Shown here in pieces: positions 7,052-14,154 of a stretch of 23,151 nt of DNA. Below the pieces are notes generated by a model, which ran no database searches, had not been told where the DNA came from, and saw only the letters and a list, made by a program, of their open reading frames with translations. Both the position numbers and the translations under genes were made by a program. The DNA lies in assembly GCA_018714895.1 (NCBI GenBank), contig DVMQ01000022.1, positions 1-23,151 of the forward strand. The letters run 5' to 3'. The stretch is from Coprovicinus avistercoris (GTDB taxonomy: Bacteria; Actinomycetota; Coriobacteriia; Coriobacteriales; Atopobiaceae). Each line of letters begins with the position of its first letter. Position 1 is the first letter of the stretch.

Positions 7052-7303
7052 ATGAAGACTGCAGACGTAGCTCCTGAACAGGTGGATAACCTTGTAAGCA
7101 TGATTGACGGCTATGTTGAGGAAGGTGGCCACCACCTCAACGTAAACGTATTCAACCGCGACACGCTGCTCGATGCTCAGGCTCATCCCGAGAAGTATCC
7201 GCAGCTCACCATCCGCGTTTCCGGATACGCCGTCAAGTTCAACTCCCTTACCAAGGAGCAGCAGGACGACGTTATCTCCCGTACCTTCCACGAGTCGATG
7301 TAG
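7052..7303 (+). CDS. grcA: Stand-alone glycyl-radical subunit of pyruvate formate-lyase (GrcA-like)
   Basis: An 83-residue protein that equals the missing C-terminal domain of PFL. From residue 15 it reads like the end of an intact PFL: SMIDGYVEEGGHHLNVNV, then HPEKYPQLTIRVSGYAV with the radical glycine at 58, then FNSLTKEQQDDVISRTF. PflA would form the glycyl radical on Gly58, which then generates the thiyl radical on the core's cysteines. E. coli GrcA (YfiD) is an autonomous spare part used to rescue oxygen-cleaved PFL; here it appears to be the only radical domain, because the adjacent core has none. It has its own ATG, a strong AAGGAGAG ribosome site, a different frame from pflB and a 77-base gap, so it is a true separate gene rather than a frameshift. 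It is shorter than E. coli GrcA and lacks extra N-terminal sequence. Confidence 0.93.
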   Translation: MKTADVAPEQVDNLVSMIDGYVEEGGHHLNVNVFNRDTLLDAQAHPEKYPQLTIRVSGYAVKFNSLTKEQQDDVISRTFHESM

Positions 7304-7362
7304 TATCTGAGGCAATTACGGCTTGTAGATAGTGCGATAGTTCATGTAATGAGAAGTGCGAT

Positions 7363-8202
7363 ATGGGGCAGTCTGGCAGCTACAACAACGAAACGCTTGC
7401 AGTAACAGGGCGTATTCACTCCATCGAGACGTTTGGCACGGTGGATGGACCTGGTACTCGTTTGGTGGTTTTCTGTCAGGGCTGCCCCATGCGCTGTTTG
7501 TATTGCCACAATCCGGATACCTGGGAGTTTGCCGCTCCTGACGCCCCTTCTGGTGAAGAGGCGGGGGCACGCCCCGGCACTCGTATGAGTGTGGCAGACG
7601 TTTTAGAAACCTTTGAGCGCAACAGGCCTTTTTATCGCCACGGCGGCATTACTGCTACTGGTGGAGAGCCGCTTGCGCAGCCTGCCTTTATAGCAGCGCT
7701 TTTCTCGGCGGCCCATGCGTCTCCGGCGGGCCGTATTCATACGTGTCTGGATACCTCGGGCATTTCGTTTGACCCTGCGCATCCCGAGCGTGTTGGGGCT
7801 GTGTTAGACCACACCGACATGGTGCTGCTCGATATAAAGCATGCGGACTCGGTGGGGCATAAAGAGCTTACATCCCATGAACAGACGCGTCCGCTGGCGT
7901 TTGGAGACGAGCTTGCGCGCCGACGCATTCCGGTGGTTATTCGCCATGTGGTGGTGCCAGGTATGACGGATTCCGATGAAGAGTTGGCGGGCGTGGGCCG
8001 GATTATTGCCCACTGGCCCAATGTGGTGGGGCTGGACGTGCTACCGTATCACACGATGGGCGAGAAGAAATACCAAGAGCTCGGTATTGAGTATCCCTTA
8101 AAGGGCGTGCCTGCCATGGATGCCCAACGCGTACCGGCGCTGCGCGCCAAAATAATGGACGCGCGGGCGCAGGAAATTCGCAGACTCACTCGTCACAAGT
8201 AG
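7363..8202 (+). CDS. pflA: Pyruvate formate-lyase activating enzyme (radical SAM)
   Basis: A 279-residue radical-SAM activase. The cluster motif CPMRCLYC places the three [4Fe-4S] ligands at Cys41, Cys45 and Cys48. It is preceded by the activase signature GTVDGPGTR (25-33) and followed by the SAM-binding GGEP (100-103) and LLDIKH. It abstracts hydrogen from the conserved glycine to make the catalytic radical, here probably Gly58 of the separate 83-residue subunit. The gap to that gene is 59 bases, so the three genes look like one operon. A short alanine/glycine-rich insertion (about 57-73) separates the cluster motif from the next helix. The ribosome site before ATG 7363 is weak (GAGAAG). Confidence 0.93.
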   Translation: MGQSGSYNNETLAVTGRIHSIETFGTVDGPGTRLVVFCQGCPMRCLYCHNPDTWEFAAPDAPSGEEAGARPGTRMSVADVLETFERNRPFYRHGGITATGGEPLAQPAFIAALFSAAHASPAGRIHTCLDTSGISFDPAHPERVGAVLDHTDMVLLDIKHADSVGHKELTSHEQTRPLAFGDELARRRIPVVIRHVVVPGMTDSDEELAGVGRIIAHWPNVVGLDVLPYHTMGEKKYQELGIEYPLKGVPAMDAQRVPALRAKIMDARAQEIRRLTRHK

Positions 8203-8465
8203 TGAGAGCTCACCAGAGCGTTTGGATTAACCCAAGGTAGATCTTTGTGGCCTGCGCGCGGTGTTGGCCGCGTGTGGTCCTGAATGCGTGCGGTCCTGGA
8301 GCGGGCAGTCCTTGATATATGAGCTTTTTTGCTCGTCTAAAAACGCTCATTTTCTTTTGTGCAAAACGTACAAATCAAAGTTGGTCAGTTACAGACGGCC
8401 AAAAAACTAAGTTACCACGCACGGAGCACCGCTCAAAAACTACGTCACCACGCATGGGGCGCCGG
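8203..8465 (+). other. Intergenic region after pflA without a gene
   Basis: No supported protein or RNA gene lies between pflA and the butanediol dehydrogenase terminator. It holds a small stem CGCGG/CCGCG near 8256-8271, a copy of a dyad motif at 8356-8374 and a degenerate tandem repeat at 8400-8466. No clear rho-independent terminator for pflA was found. Confidence 0.5.
8356..8374. promoter_or_regulatory. Dyad motif, copy 1 of 4 (operator-like)
   Basis: The sequence TTTGTGCAAAACGTACAAA differs by one base from the dyad inside the 46-bp repeats at 10852 and 12055. TTTGT and ACAAA arms face each other around a GCAAAACGT centre. It lies between the convergent pflA and butanediol dehydrogenase genes, where no promoter is expected, so a binding-site role is uncertain. 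Confidence 0.4.
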
Positions 8466-8466
8466 C
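8400..8466. repeat. Degenerate tandem repeat, two units of about 34 bp
   Basis: Unit 1 (8400-8433) and unit 2 (8434-8466) both begin CAAAAA and share ACCACGCA-type cores (GTTACCACGCACGGAGCACC against GTCACCACGCATGGGGCGCC). They differ at roughly seven positions and one gap. A third partial start (CAAAAAACCGCC) runs into the terminator stem at 8467-8505. No function is evident. Confidence 0.5.
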
Positions 8467-8505
8467 AAAAAACCGCCCTGGCGGAATTGAATCCAACCAG
8501 GGCGG
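8467..8505 (-). terminator. Rho-independent terminator of the butanediol dehydrogenase gene
   Basis: CCGCCCTGG (8473-8481) and CCAGGGCGG (8497-8505) form a perfect 9-bp GC-rich stem with a 15-base loop. Read on the minus strand it is followed by six Ts (A-run at 8467-8472 on the plus strand). It lies 60 bases beyond the stop codon at 8566. Confidence 0.92.
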
Positions 8506-8565
8506 TGGAGCCATTCAAAAGACGGCCAGTAAGAGCCGACCAGCTAAATCCATCCTCGCACGTCG

Positions 8566-9651
8566 CTATACGTCAAGCTCGTCAGGATTATTGCTTACGA
8601 GAATCTTTACCTGCTTCTTCTTCTCGGGGCCGGTAAGGGTTTCAAAGCCTTCGGCCACGATGTCGTCCAGTGCGATCTTCTTAGTGATAAAGCCCTGGGC
8701 GGGAATTTTACCGGAGGCCAGAAGCTCAATAACGTTGTCGAAGTCTTTACCGCAGTATGCAATCGAGCCCACAACGCGCTTCTCGGGAATGCAAATATCG
8801 TTAAGGTTGACGGAGGCAGGCTTCTCCCAGATGGAGGTTACAACCAGCGTGCCACCGGCATGGATGCCTGCAAGAAGCTGGTCGAAGCATGCCTGGGCGC
8901 CGGTGCACTCAAATGCGATATCGGCACCGTAGCCGTCGGTAAGGCGTTTGATCTCGGCAACAACGTCGCACTCGGCCGGATCAAGCACGATATCGGCACC
9001 GGAAGCCTTTGCATATTCCTGACGTACAGACTTGCGCTGTACGACAATTACCTGGTTGGCGCCGAGGGCTTTTAAGCACTCGATGGTGGCAAGACCGATC
9101 GTACCGGCACCTGCAACAACAGCGTTCATGCCTGCCTGGAAGCCGCCGGCTTCAAGAGAGTGGTATCCAACGGAGATGGGCTCAACAAGTGCTGCGCGGT
9201 CATATGAGAGCGTGTCAGGGATCTTGTGAACATACTTGTGACGGAACGTGGTGTAGTCAGCAAAGCCGCCGCCTTTACCAGCAAGGCCGTGGAAGCCAAG
9301 GTTTACACACAAATTGTCGCGGCCGGCCTGGCACGACGGACATGTGTCATCAACGTCGAGCGGCTCAACAACAACGCGATCTCCCGGCTTGACGTTGGTA
9401 ACGTTTGGACCGACCTCTACGACTTCACCTGAGAATTCGTGACCCAAAATAACAGGGGCAACATCGCCAGTAATTGGATGGGGTGTGTCAACAGGAATAA
9501 AGATAGGTCCTGCAAGATATTCGTGCAGATCAGACCCGCAAATACCACACCAATGAAGCTTGACCTTCACGTCGTAGTCGTCATCAATTTGCGGCTCTGG
9601 AACATCCTCAACACGAATGTCTCCCGCCTTGTACCACCGTGCTGCCTTCAT
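8566..9651 (-). CDS. (R,R)-butanediol dehydrogenase-type zinc alcohol dehydrogenase
   Basis: A 361-residue medium-chain dehydrogenase. It would interconvert acetoin and 2,3-butanediol with NAD(H) in the cytosol, although sorbitol- or threonine-type substrates cannot be excluded. The catalytic zinc ligands are Cys35 in CGICGSDLHEY, His71-Glu72 (LGHEFSGEVVEVG) and Glu157; CGICGSDLHEY is typical of BDH. The Rossmann motif GAGTIG is at 181-186. The structural-zinc lobe has only three cysteines (104, 107, 115): the position of the usual first cysteine (101) is Asp, which may act as a substitute ligand. The start ATG 9651 is preceded on the minus strand by AGGGAG. It is a single gene, convergent with the pfl operon and divergent from the macrodomain gene, with its own terminator. 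With PFL it fits mixed-acid/acetoin fermentation. Confidence 0.85.
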   Translation of the reverse strand: MKAARWYKAGDIRVEDVPEPQIDDDYDVKVKLHWCGICGSDLHEYLAGPIFIPVDTPHPITGDVAPVILGHEFSGEVVEVGPNVTNVKPGDRVVVEPLDVDDTCPSCQAGRDNLCVNLGFHGLAGKGGGFADYTTFRHKYVHKIPDTLSYDRAALVEPISVGYHSLEAGGFQAGMNAVVAGAGTIGLATIECLKALGANQVIVVQRKSVRQEYAKASGADIVLDPAECDVVAEIKRLTDGYGADIAFECTGAQACFDQLLAGIHAGGTLVVTSIWEKPASVNLNDICIPEKRVVGSIAYCGKDFDNVIELLASGKIPAQGFITKKIALDDIVAEGFETLTGPEKKKQVKILVSNNPDELDV

Positions 9652-9750
9652 AGTGAACCACTCCCTCTATCAAAAGACCGACAGATATCTACCTGCCGAT
9701 GCGTTTCATACCCAACTACAATTGGTCTAGCCGAATAATTTAGAAAAATA

Positions 9751-9780
9751 TTGACGTGTTAACTATTGAGAAGCTAAACC
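9751..9780 (+). promoter_or_regulatory. Possible promoter of the PARG-like gene
   Basis: TTGACG at 9751-9756 is a good -35 box; 18 bases later TAAACC (9775-9780) is a poor -10 box. The position, about 50 bases ahead of the chosen start, fits. Confidence 0.3.
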
Positions 9781-9830
9781 TCTAAACAGTGCCATGCAGT
9801 GGCACATACAGCGATGCGGAGGAATGCCCT

Positions 9831-10769
9831 ATGCCTAAGAACACTCGCCCAACAAACCGCGCGCGCCAAGCCGAACAACGAGAAGAACGCGCAGCAGTGG
9901 CACGTGCACACACCGAAGAGATGGCGGCACAGTTTAAAAACGAAATTGCCACAACGCTTTCGGAGCTGCGCCAATACGACGGTATGCCAGATGCGAAATC
10001 CGCGCAGGAGCCAACAATTCCCCAGGTAACTATCGTTGATCAGGACTCAGTTACAGCTGTGTTGGAGCGCGGCCGCGGACGAGCAAGTATGTGCGATCTT
10101 GCCGTTTTGGACTTTGCTTCATTCACGCATCCAGGCGGAGGATACGACCGCGGCACTATGGCTCAGGAAGAGTCGCTCTGCGCAGAATCGTTTCTTTATA
10201 ACTGCCTGAGCGCCCGCAAGGATTGGTATGCCGAAAACCGCCGCCACAATATTAACTGTGAGCTGTATCGCGAGCGCGCGCTCGTGTTGCCGAAGGTTCG
10301 CTTTGAGCGCGAGCGATACCACTCATATGCCGATGTTATTGTGGCAGCCGCACCCAACGCTCGCCGCGCGCGGGCAAACTATAAGGTTGCTGATAAAGAT
10401 CTCGAAGCCGCTATGCGTCGCCGCATTAGGATGGTAATGAGGATCGCCGACGACCTTGGCCACAACAAGTTGATTCTCGGTGCTTTTGGATGTGGCGTGT
10501 TTGGCTGGAATGCAAGCACCGTGGCGCGCATGTTCTTGGAAGAGCTTGCGTCTGGTGCCCATGTTGCACAGGAGATTGTTTTTGCCATCCCGCAGGGACG
10601 CTACGACGATAATCTTGCACGTTTCCAACACGCCTTCGCAAAGTTCCCCGAAGCCAACGACAATGCTTACATTCCTGCGCCTTCACGCCCAAAGGTTAAG
10701 CGCGTTGCAGAGAAGAGCAATGATGACAACCACGATGAGGTCGACGAGGACTGGCGAAAGTATCTATAG
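9831..10769 (+). CDS. Bacterial-type poly(ADP-ribose) glycohydrolase-like protein (TIGR02452 family)
   Basis: A 312-residue protein with the macrodomain-type PARG signature: GGG at 102-104 and, seven residues later, Gln-Glu-Glu at 112-114 (FASFTHPGGGYDRG, then TMAQEE). This is the GGG-X(6-8)-QEE pattern of poly(ADP-ribose) glycohydrolases, and the adjacent SLCAESFLYNCL segment is typical of the microbial TIGR02452/DUF2263 family. A later macrodomain block reads LILGAFGCGVFGW. The protein would remove ADP-ribose units from proteins, or hydrolyse related ADP-ribose compounds, in the cytosol. Start ATG 9831 is chosen because GCGGAGG lies eight bases upstream; an in-frame GTG at 9789 has no ribosome site. 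The ends are charged: an Arg/Glu-rich N-terminal helix and an acidic Asp/Asn-rich C-terminus. No ADP-ribosyltransferase is visible in the window, so its target is unknown. Confidence 0.88.
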   Translation: MPKNTRPTNRARQAEQREERAAVARAHTEEMAAQFKNEIATTLSELRQYDGMPDAKSAQEPTIPQVTIVDQDSVTAVLERGRGRASMCDLAVLDFASFTHPGGGYDRGTMAQEESLCAESFLYNCLSARKDWYAENRRHNINCELYRERALVLPKVRFERERYHSYADVIVAAAPNARRARANYKVADKDLEAAMRRRIRMVMRIADDLGHNKLILGAFGCGVFGWNASTVARMFLEELASGAHVAQEIVFAIPQGRYDDNLARFQHAFAKFPEANDNAYIPAPSRPKVKRVAEKSNDDNHDEVDEDWRKYL

Positions 10770-11132
10770 GGAAGCGCTGTAATTCAGGTCATCATTAAAG
10801 TATTGACCGTCGGTGTTAAGTTTTAGCCCTTCTGAAATCAGGGGTGTTTCGTTTGTGCAAATCGTACAAACGAGCGGAGGCCCTTTTCAGAGGGGCTGAA
10901 AAGTAGATATTGAAACTAAACGCGCAAAACAAAAAGGACAAAATAACATCTCCTGAGCTGTGAACTTCAATCTTTCTGTTTGAAGCCTGTTATAGCTCTG
11001 CAAGAGCGAATCTCTTTTTCTAAATTTCTGTAGCGTCAAAGGCGGAATCCCAAAGTACCCTGGCGATTATGGCGCCATTAAAGAGGTGGAGAGGATGAGT
11101 CGATGATTTATTGCCCACACCCTATTGAATTG
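10770..11132 (+). other. Intergenic region between PARG-like and toxin genes
   Basis: No supported gene. It holds a weak hairpin (CCCT/AGGG near 10828-10845), the first 46-bp direct repeat and an AT-rich stretch. Two tiny open frames (ATG at 11095, three codons; ATG at 11103, ten codons) follow GGTGGAGAGG, but they are too short to call. Confidence 0.5.
10851..10896. repeat. 46-bp direct repeat, left copy
   Basis: The 46 bases are identical to 12054-12099. The first half is the dyad TTTGTGCAAATCGTACAAA (10852-10870). The second half, GAGGCCCTTTTCAGAGGGGC, can fold into a small GCCC/GGGC hairpin. The two copies bracket the toxin-antitoxin pair. Confidence 0.9.
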
Positions 11133-11144
11133 TGATATATATCA
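11133..11144. promoter_or_regulatory. Probable toxin-antitoxin operator/promoter region
   Basis: TGATATATATCA is a perfect 12-bp palindrome 17 bases before the chosen toxin start. It overlaps a plausible -10 region (GATATA, with TTGCCC at 11111-11116 as a weak -35). Auto-repression by the HTH antitoxin would be expected at such a site; this is inference. Confidence 0.45.
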
Positions 11145-11161
11145 ATATCAGGGAGTATATT

Positions 11162-11611
11162 TTGAATGAGGGATATGAACTCGTAAGACAAGAACTCATA
11201 GCATCTCGAGATCTGAGCATTCTAGTTTTAGGGCGAGATGGAGAAAAGGGAACTTTTATCGATCAATTGGCCAAGGATCACCATAGAAGGGAAGAAGCGG
11301 CTGCAATAACGCGAATTGCAGTAAGACTTGTAGAGCGAGGAGCGACGTGGGCGCTTGATTGTCGAGTTCTCAAACAGTTGAATACGCAGATTAAAGACCC
11401 AGCAATCTACAAGCTTAAGATAATGAGAACGAGATATCGAGTAATGACATACCTCCATGATGATCAACTACAAACGCCAGTTTTGCTGTTTGATTTTTTA
11501 GGTCATAGAGGAATGTCGAGAGGTGGAATAAGAAAAGCGACCTTACAAAAAGGAATTCAGTTGGCTCGAATAGCTTGCAGACTTATGAATGAGGAGGAAG
11601 AGACCAGATGA
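11162..11611 (+). CDS. Putative HigB/RelE-like toxin
   Basis: A 149-residue protein just before an HTH antitoxin gene, with the toxin-first order typical of higBA. The central to C-terminal part fits the Gp49/HigB fold: a strand pair (LKIMRTRYRVMTYLHDD, then PVLLFDFLGHRG) followed by a C-terminal helix (KATLQKGIQLARIACRLMN). HigB-type toxins cut mRNA at the ribosome; the activity here is inferred from fold and context, and the residue-level match is not strong. It is longer than usual (family about 90-120) through its N-terminus. TTG at 11162 is preferred because GGGAG lies six bases upstream and the palindrome at 11133 stays outside the gene; GTG 11132 is an in-frame alternative without a ribosome site. 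The stop overlaps the antitoxin start (ATGA). Codon use is AT-richer than in neighbouring genes. Confidence 0.65.
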   Translation: MNEGYELVRQELIASRDLSILVLGRDGEKGTFIDQLAKDHHRREEAAAITRIAVRLVERGATWALDCRVLKQLNTQIKDPAIYKLKIMRTRYRVMTYLHDDQLQTPVLLFDFLGHRGMSRGGIRKATLQKGIQLARIACRLMNEEEETR

Positions 11612-12003
11612 GGACTGGAAATAGCCTTGAGTACTTATTGTCTGATAAGGAGAGCTTAGAGGATCTCCTCTGGGATCACAAAATGGACATCTCTGGTTCG
11701 GTTCACAGCAGAATGCAAGAACTAGGCATAACCCAGGCAGAGCTAGCATCAAAAATGGGAATGGATCGTGCTCAACTATGCAGAATCCTATCTGGCGAGG
11801 GAAATATAACGCTCAAAACTATTGCGCGCTTTGAGCTGGCGCTTGATTTTAGGCTTGACAGTGGGTTTAGGTATAACTTAGATCCGATTTCAATAACTGC
11901 CGCTCATGATGAAGAGATGCTGCCTCAGAGAAATTTAGATAACTGGGATGTGAGCCAATCCTGCAGTGCCGCAGGCCATACGTTGAGCCAATCTCTGAAA
12001 TAG
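11608..12003 (+). CDS. HigA-like antitoxin, XRE-family helix-turn-helix
   Basis: A 131-residue protein with a clear lambda-repressor-like (XRE) domain at about 31-85: RMQELGITQAELASKMGMD, then RAQLCRILSGEGNITLKTIARF. This 'LSGxxNITLKT' pattern is typical of HigA and MqsA-like antitoxins. The first 30 residues could wrap the toxin; the tail from about 86 is polar and probably flexible. ATG 11608 overlaps the toxin stop by four bases, indicating translational coupling, and GAGGAGG lies just upstream. It should neutralise the toxin and repress the shared promoter. The pair sits alone between identical 46-bp repeats. Confidence 0.82.
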   Translation: MRTGNSLEYLLSDKESLEDLLWDHKMDISGSVHSRMQELGITQAELASKMGMDRAQLCRILSGEGNITLKTIARFELALDFRLDSGFRYNLDPISITAAHDEEMLPQRNLDNWDVSQSCSAAGHTLSQSLK

Positions 12004-12053
12004 GAATATTGATTACCATCCCAAAATTGCTGTAACGAGTGTTCTACAAAGCT

Positions 12054-12099
12054 GTTTGTGCAAATCGTACAAACGAGCGGAGGCCCTTTTCAGAGGGGC
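12054..12099. repeat. 46-bp direct repeat, right copy
   Basis: Identical to 10851-10896 over 46 bases; the flanking bases differ at once on the left and similarity fades within a few bases on the right. It starts 51 bases after the antitoxin stop. The dyad lies at 12055-12073. The stretch from 12100 to 12244 holds no supported gene. Confidence 0.9.
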
Positions 12100-12244
12100 C
12101 AAAACAACATACCCATGCTACTTATGCACCCTATATCCGCATTTGCCCAGTTTTGGCCAAGAAAGCGAGCCCCAGCCACAACCTATCTAGCGTCCTGCCG
12201 GCACGGCTATGCGTCCAACCCTGGCCTCCACGGACAACTCGCCT

Positions 12245-14047
12245 CTACGATGTCTCCAACGTTCCCAACAAAGCCATATGGTCGGTACCAGAAATCTTTT
12301 CGGTAGAAAGCTCGCTCACCACGACACCGGAATCCTTCGTATACAGAATGTGATCCAGCTCAACGAGCGGCGGAATCGGTCCTGCGGAAGGAAACGTCAT
12401 ATGGAAGCCTTCGCCCGCCTGCTCACCAGCGTCAACGAAGGACGTACCAAGGAGCTCTCTAAACCGAGCGTGATCCCACGTGGAGTTGAAGTCGCCCATA
12501 ATCACGTAGGAGTGGTCGTAGTCCTGAAGTTGCCCAATGGTAGACAGACCGTCATCCCATAGATCCTGCGCTCCGCGAACAGGGGAGTTAGGGTGCACGC
12601 TCACTATGCGAATGGTTTGATTTCCAACGGTAATATCGGCTGCGGGCATAGAACTTGTTTTGATGGGCAGCAAATTGGTCGAGACATTGTCCATGGGTGC
12701 CGCCGACCAAATGCCATTGCGACCTCCGTTGGATATTTCGGTGGCCTGATCTGACACGATGCTGTAGGGCAGTACCTCATCAATACCAGCGGCTTCGAGA
12801 TCGTCAAGCATGCTGCCGCCCAGCTCCTGCAGGCAGAGAATTTCGACGTTCTGTTCGCGACAAATATCGACAATCTCTTGTGCGCTTGCCATGCCGTTAT
12901 TGGTGTTTACCGTCATTATGCGCGCCACATTGTCGCCGGTGGAAGGTGAACTTGCAGCCGCAGCAACCGCATCAGACGAAACACGTGCGCTTGGAATAAA
13001 AAAGCCCGCATGCCACCAGAACATAATCGCCAGTGCTACAAAACATCCAACTGCCAACAAACGACGGTGCCACAACAGTGCCAACAGCAAACAAACAATG
13101 ATAGGAACAAAGAGAAGCGGCGTAAAAGCTACCAGCTCAGGCACCATCGATCCATTGGCTTGCTCAGCAGAAAGTGTTCGCAACAGCATAAGGCCTGCCA
13201 CAACAAGCATGACAAGCCACAAGAACAAGCTCAAGCAGCCATGTCGTGCGGGCTTACGCTCTCTGCGACGTCGCCATTTGCTTCCGTCTGCTGCTGGAAC
13301 CGGAGAGCCATCAGATGCTGCGCTATCGGTGTTGTAGCCCGGGACCGTAGAGAAAGAAATCTCTTCTTGCTTCCGACGCTTAAGGATAGACGGACGCTTG
13401 GTCGTCGCAGTATCACCAGCAGAAGGCGTCCCATATCCAGCCTGTCCAGCATAGGGGGCTGCCCATACTTGCGTATGATCCGAAGCGGGAGTTTGACGAC
13501 GCTGTGTGACCAGATATGGATTACCGGCTCCTACAACTGTGGTGCGGTCTGCAGCTTCTGCTGCTGCATCGGCAATGGGGGAGGCAAGCACGGTGGGATC
13601 GTCTTGAGATATGTGTTTGGTGGGAACGTCTGACAGCAGACGCGTTGCTTCCTCGGACAGTTCTTCATCTTCGGAAGGTGACCCAGGGTTCATCGGAGCG
13701 CCGTCTGAAGGCTCTGTGGCATCAGAACCATCAAGAGCGTCGTCAGCAAGGCGATCCTCTTCATCTGTTCCAGACGGAACAACATCTTGATGTTGCCCAG
13801 CAGGAGTTTCGGAGGCTGAATCTGCGGGAGACGGAACTTCGACTTTTTGCCTGTCAGGTTGTATGAGACGAGTTTCCTCGTCTTCTTGCATGTCTGCAGT
13901 AACTTCCCAGTCGGATTCCATGCCGAAACCACCGGCAGGAGATGAGAACCATATTTCATCTGGGATAGGCTCCCAGCGAGCATCTGTATTGTCGGAGGCG
14001 GTGTTATCCGTGCTGTTGTCCTGCGTATTCCTATCTGAAAATTTCAC
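12245..14047 (-). CDS. Membrane protein with endonuclease/exonuclease/phosphatase domain and long acidic N-terminal tail
   Basis: A 600-residue protein. The first 260 or so residues are hydrophilic, acidic, Pro/Ser/Thr/Asp-rich and probably disordered. Then comes a basic patch (KWRRRRERKPARH) and three hydrophobic segments: LFLWLVMLVVAGLMLL, LLFVPIIVCLLLALLW and LLAVGCFVALAIMFWW (about 272-350). The C-terminal 225 residues form an EEP (DNase I/exonuclease III-like) domain: MTVNTNNG, LCLQELGG with the metal Glu, MGDFNSTW with catalytic Asp/Asn, and SGTDHMALLG with the final Asp-His. Three spans put the enzyme on the opposite side from the basic tail, probably outside. Such enzymes cut nucleic acids or phosphodiesters; the substrate is unknown. 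GTG 14047 is chosen because AGGAGGT lies seven bases upstream; a GTG at 14056 would overlap that site. Confidence 0.82.
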   Translation of the reverse strand: MKFSDRNTQDNSTDNTASDNTDARWEPIPDEIWFSSPAGGFGMESDWEVTADMQEDEETRLIQPDRQKVEVPSPADSASETPAGQHQDVVPSGTDEEDRLADDALDGSDATEPSDGAPMNPGSPSEDEELSEEATRLLSDVPTKHISQDDPTVLASPIADAAAEAADRTTVVGAGNPYLVTQRRQTPASDHTQVWAAPYAGQAGYGTPSAGDTATTKRPSILKRRKQEEISFSTVPGYNTDSAASDGSPVPAADGSKWRRRRERKPARHGCLSLFLWLVMLVVAGLMLLRTLSAEQANGSMVPELVAFTPLLFVPIIVCLLLALLWHRRLLAVGCFVALAIMFWWHAGFFIPSARVSSDAVAAAASSPSTGDNVARIMTVNTNNGMASAQEIVDICREQNVEILCLQELGGSMLDDLEAAGIDEVLPYSIVSDQATEISNGGRNGIWSAAPMDNVSTNLLPIKTSSMPAADITVGNQTIRIVSVHPNSPVRGAQDLWDDGLSTIGQLQDYDHSYVIMGDFNSTWDHARFRELLGTSFVDAGEQAGEGFHMTFPSAGPIPPLVELDHILYTKDSGVVVSELSTEKISGTDHMALLGTLETS

Positions 14048-14096
14048 TACCTCCACCTCCTAGCATGTTTAAGCAATAGTTGTATTAGGTGGAATA

Positions 14097-14124
14097 ATCC
14101 TAGCGGAGCGATAACGGCTCTCAA
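14097..14124 (-). promoter_or_regulatory. Candidate promoter of the EEP membrane-protein gene
   Basis: On the minus strand TTGAGA (14124-14119), a 16-base spacer and TAGGAT (14102-14097) form a plausible promoter about 50 bases ahead of the GTG start. Confidence 0.35.
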
Positions 14125-14154
14125 CAAACCAAACGAAAATCCCGCAAGATAGCA

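Noticed and set aside
6900..7110. PFL split as a simple frameshift or sequencing error
   Set aside because: The core has its own unrelated tail. The small gene has a separate start and ribosome site after a 77-base gap with a hairpin. One or two base changes would not restore a normal PFL junction.
8319..8636. Open frame of 105 codons between pflA and the butanediol dehydrogenase
   Set aside because: It spans the dyad, tandem repeats and terminator and overlaps the dehydrogenase end; no ribosome site.
11095..11135. Tiny open frames (three and ten codons) behind GGTGGAGAGG upstream of the toxin
   Set aside because: Too short to support as genes; they may be decayed sequence or leader codons.
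9831..12003. PARG-like protein and toxin-antitoxin as a DarTG-type ADP-ribosylation system
   Set aside because: The toxin has no ADP-ribosyltransferase features and the macrodomain protein is of the PARG/TIGR02452 type, with 360 bases and a repeat between them.
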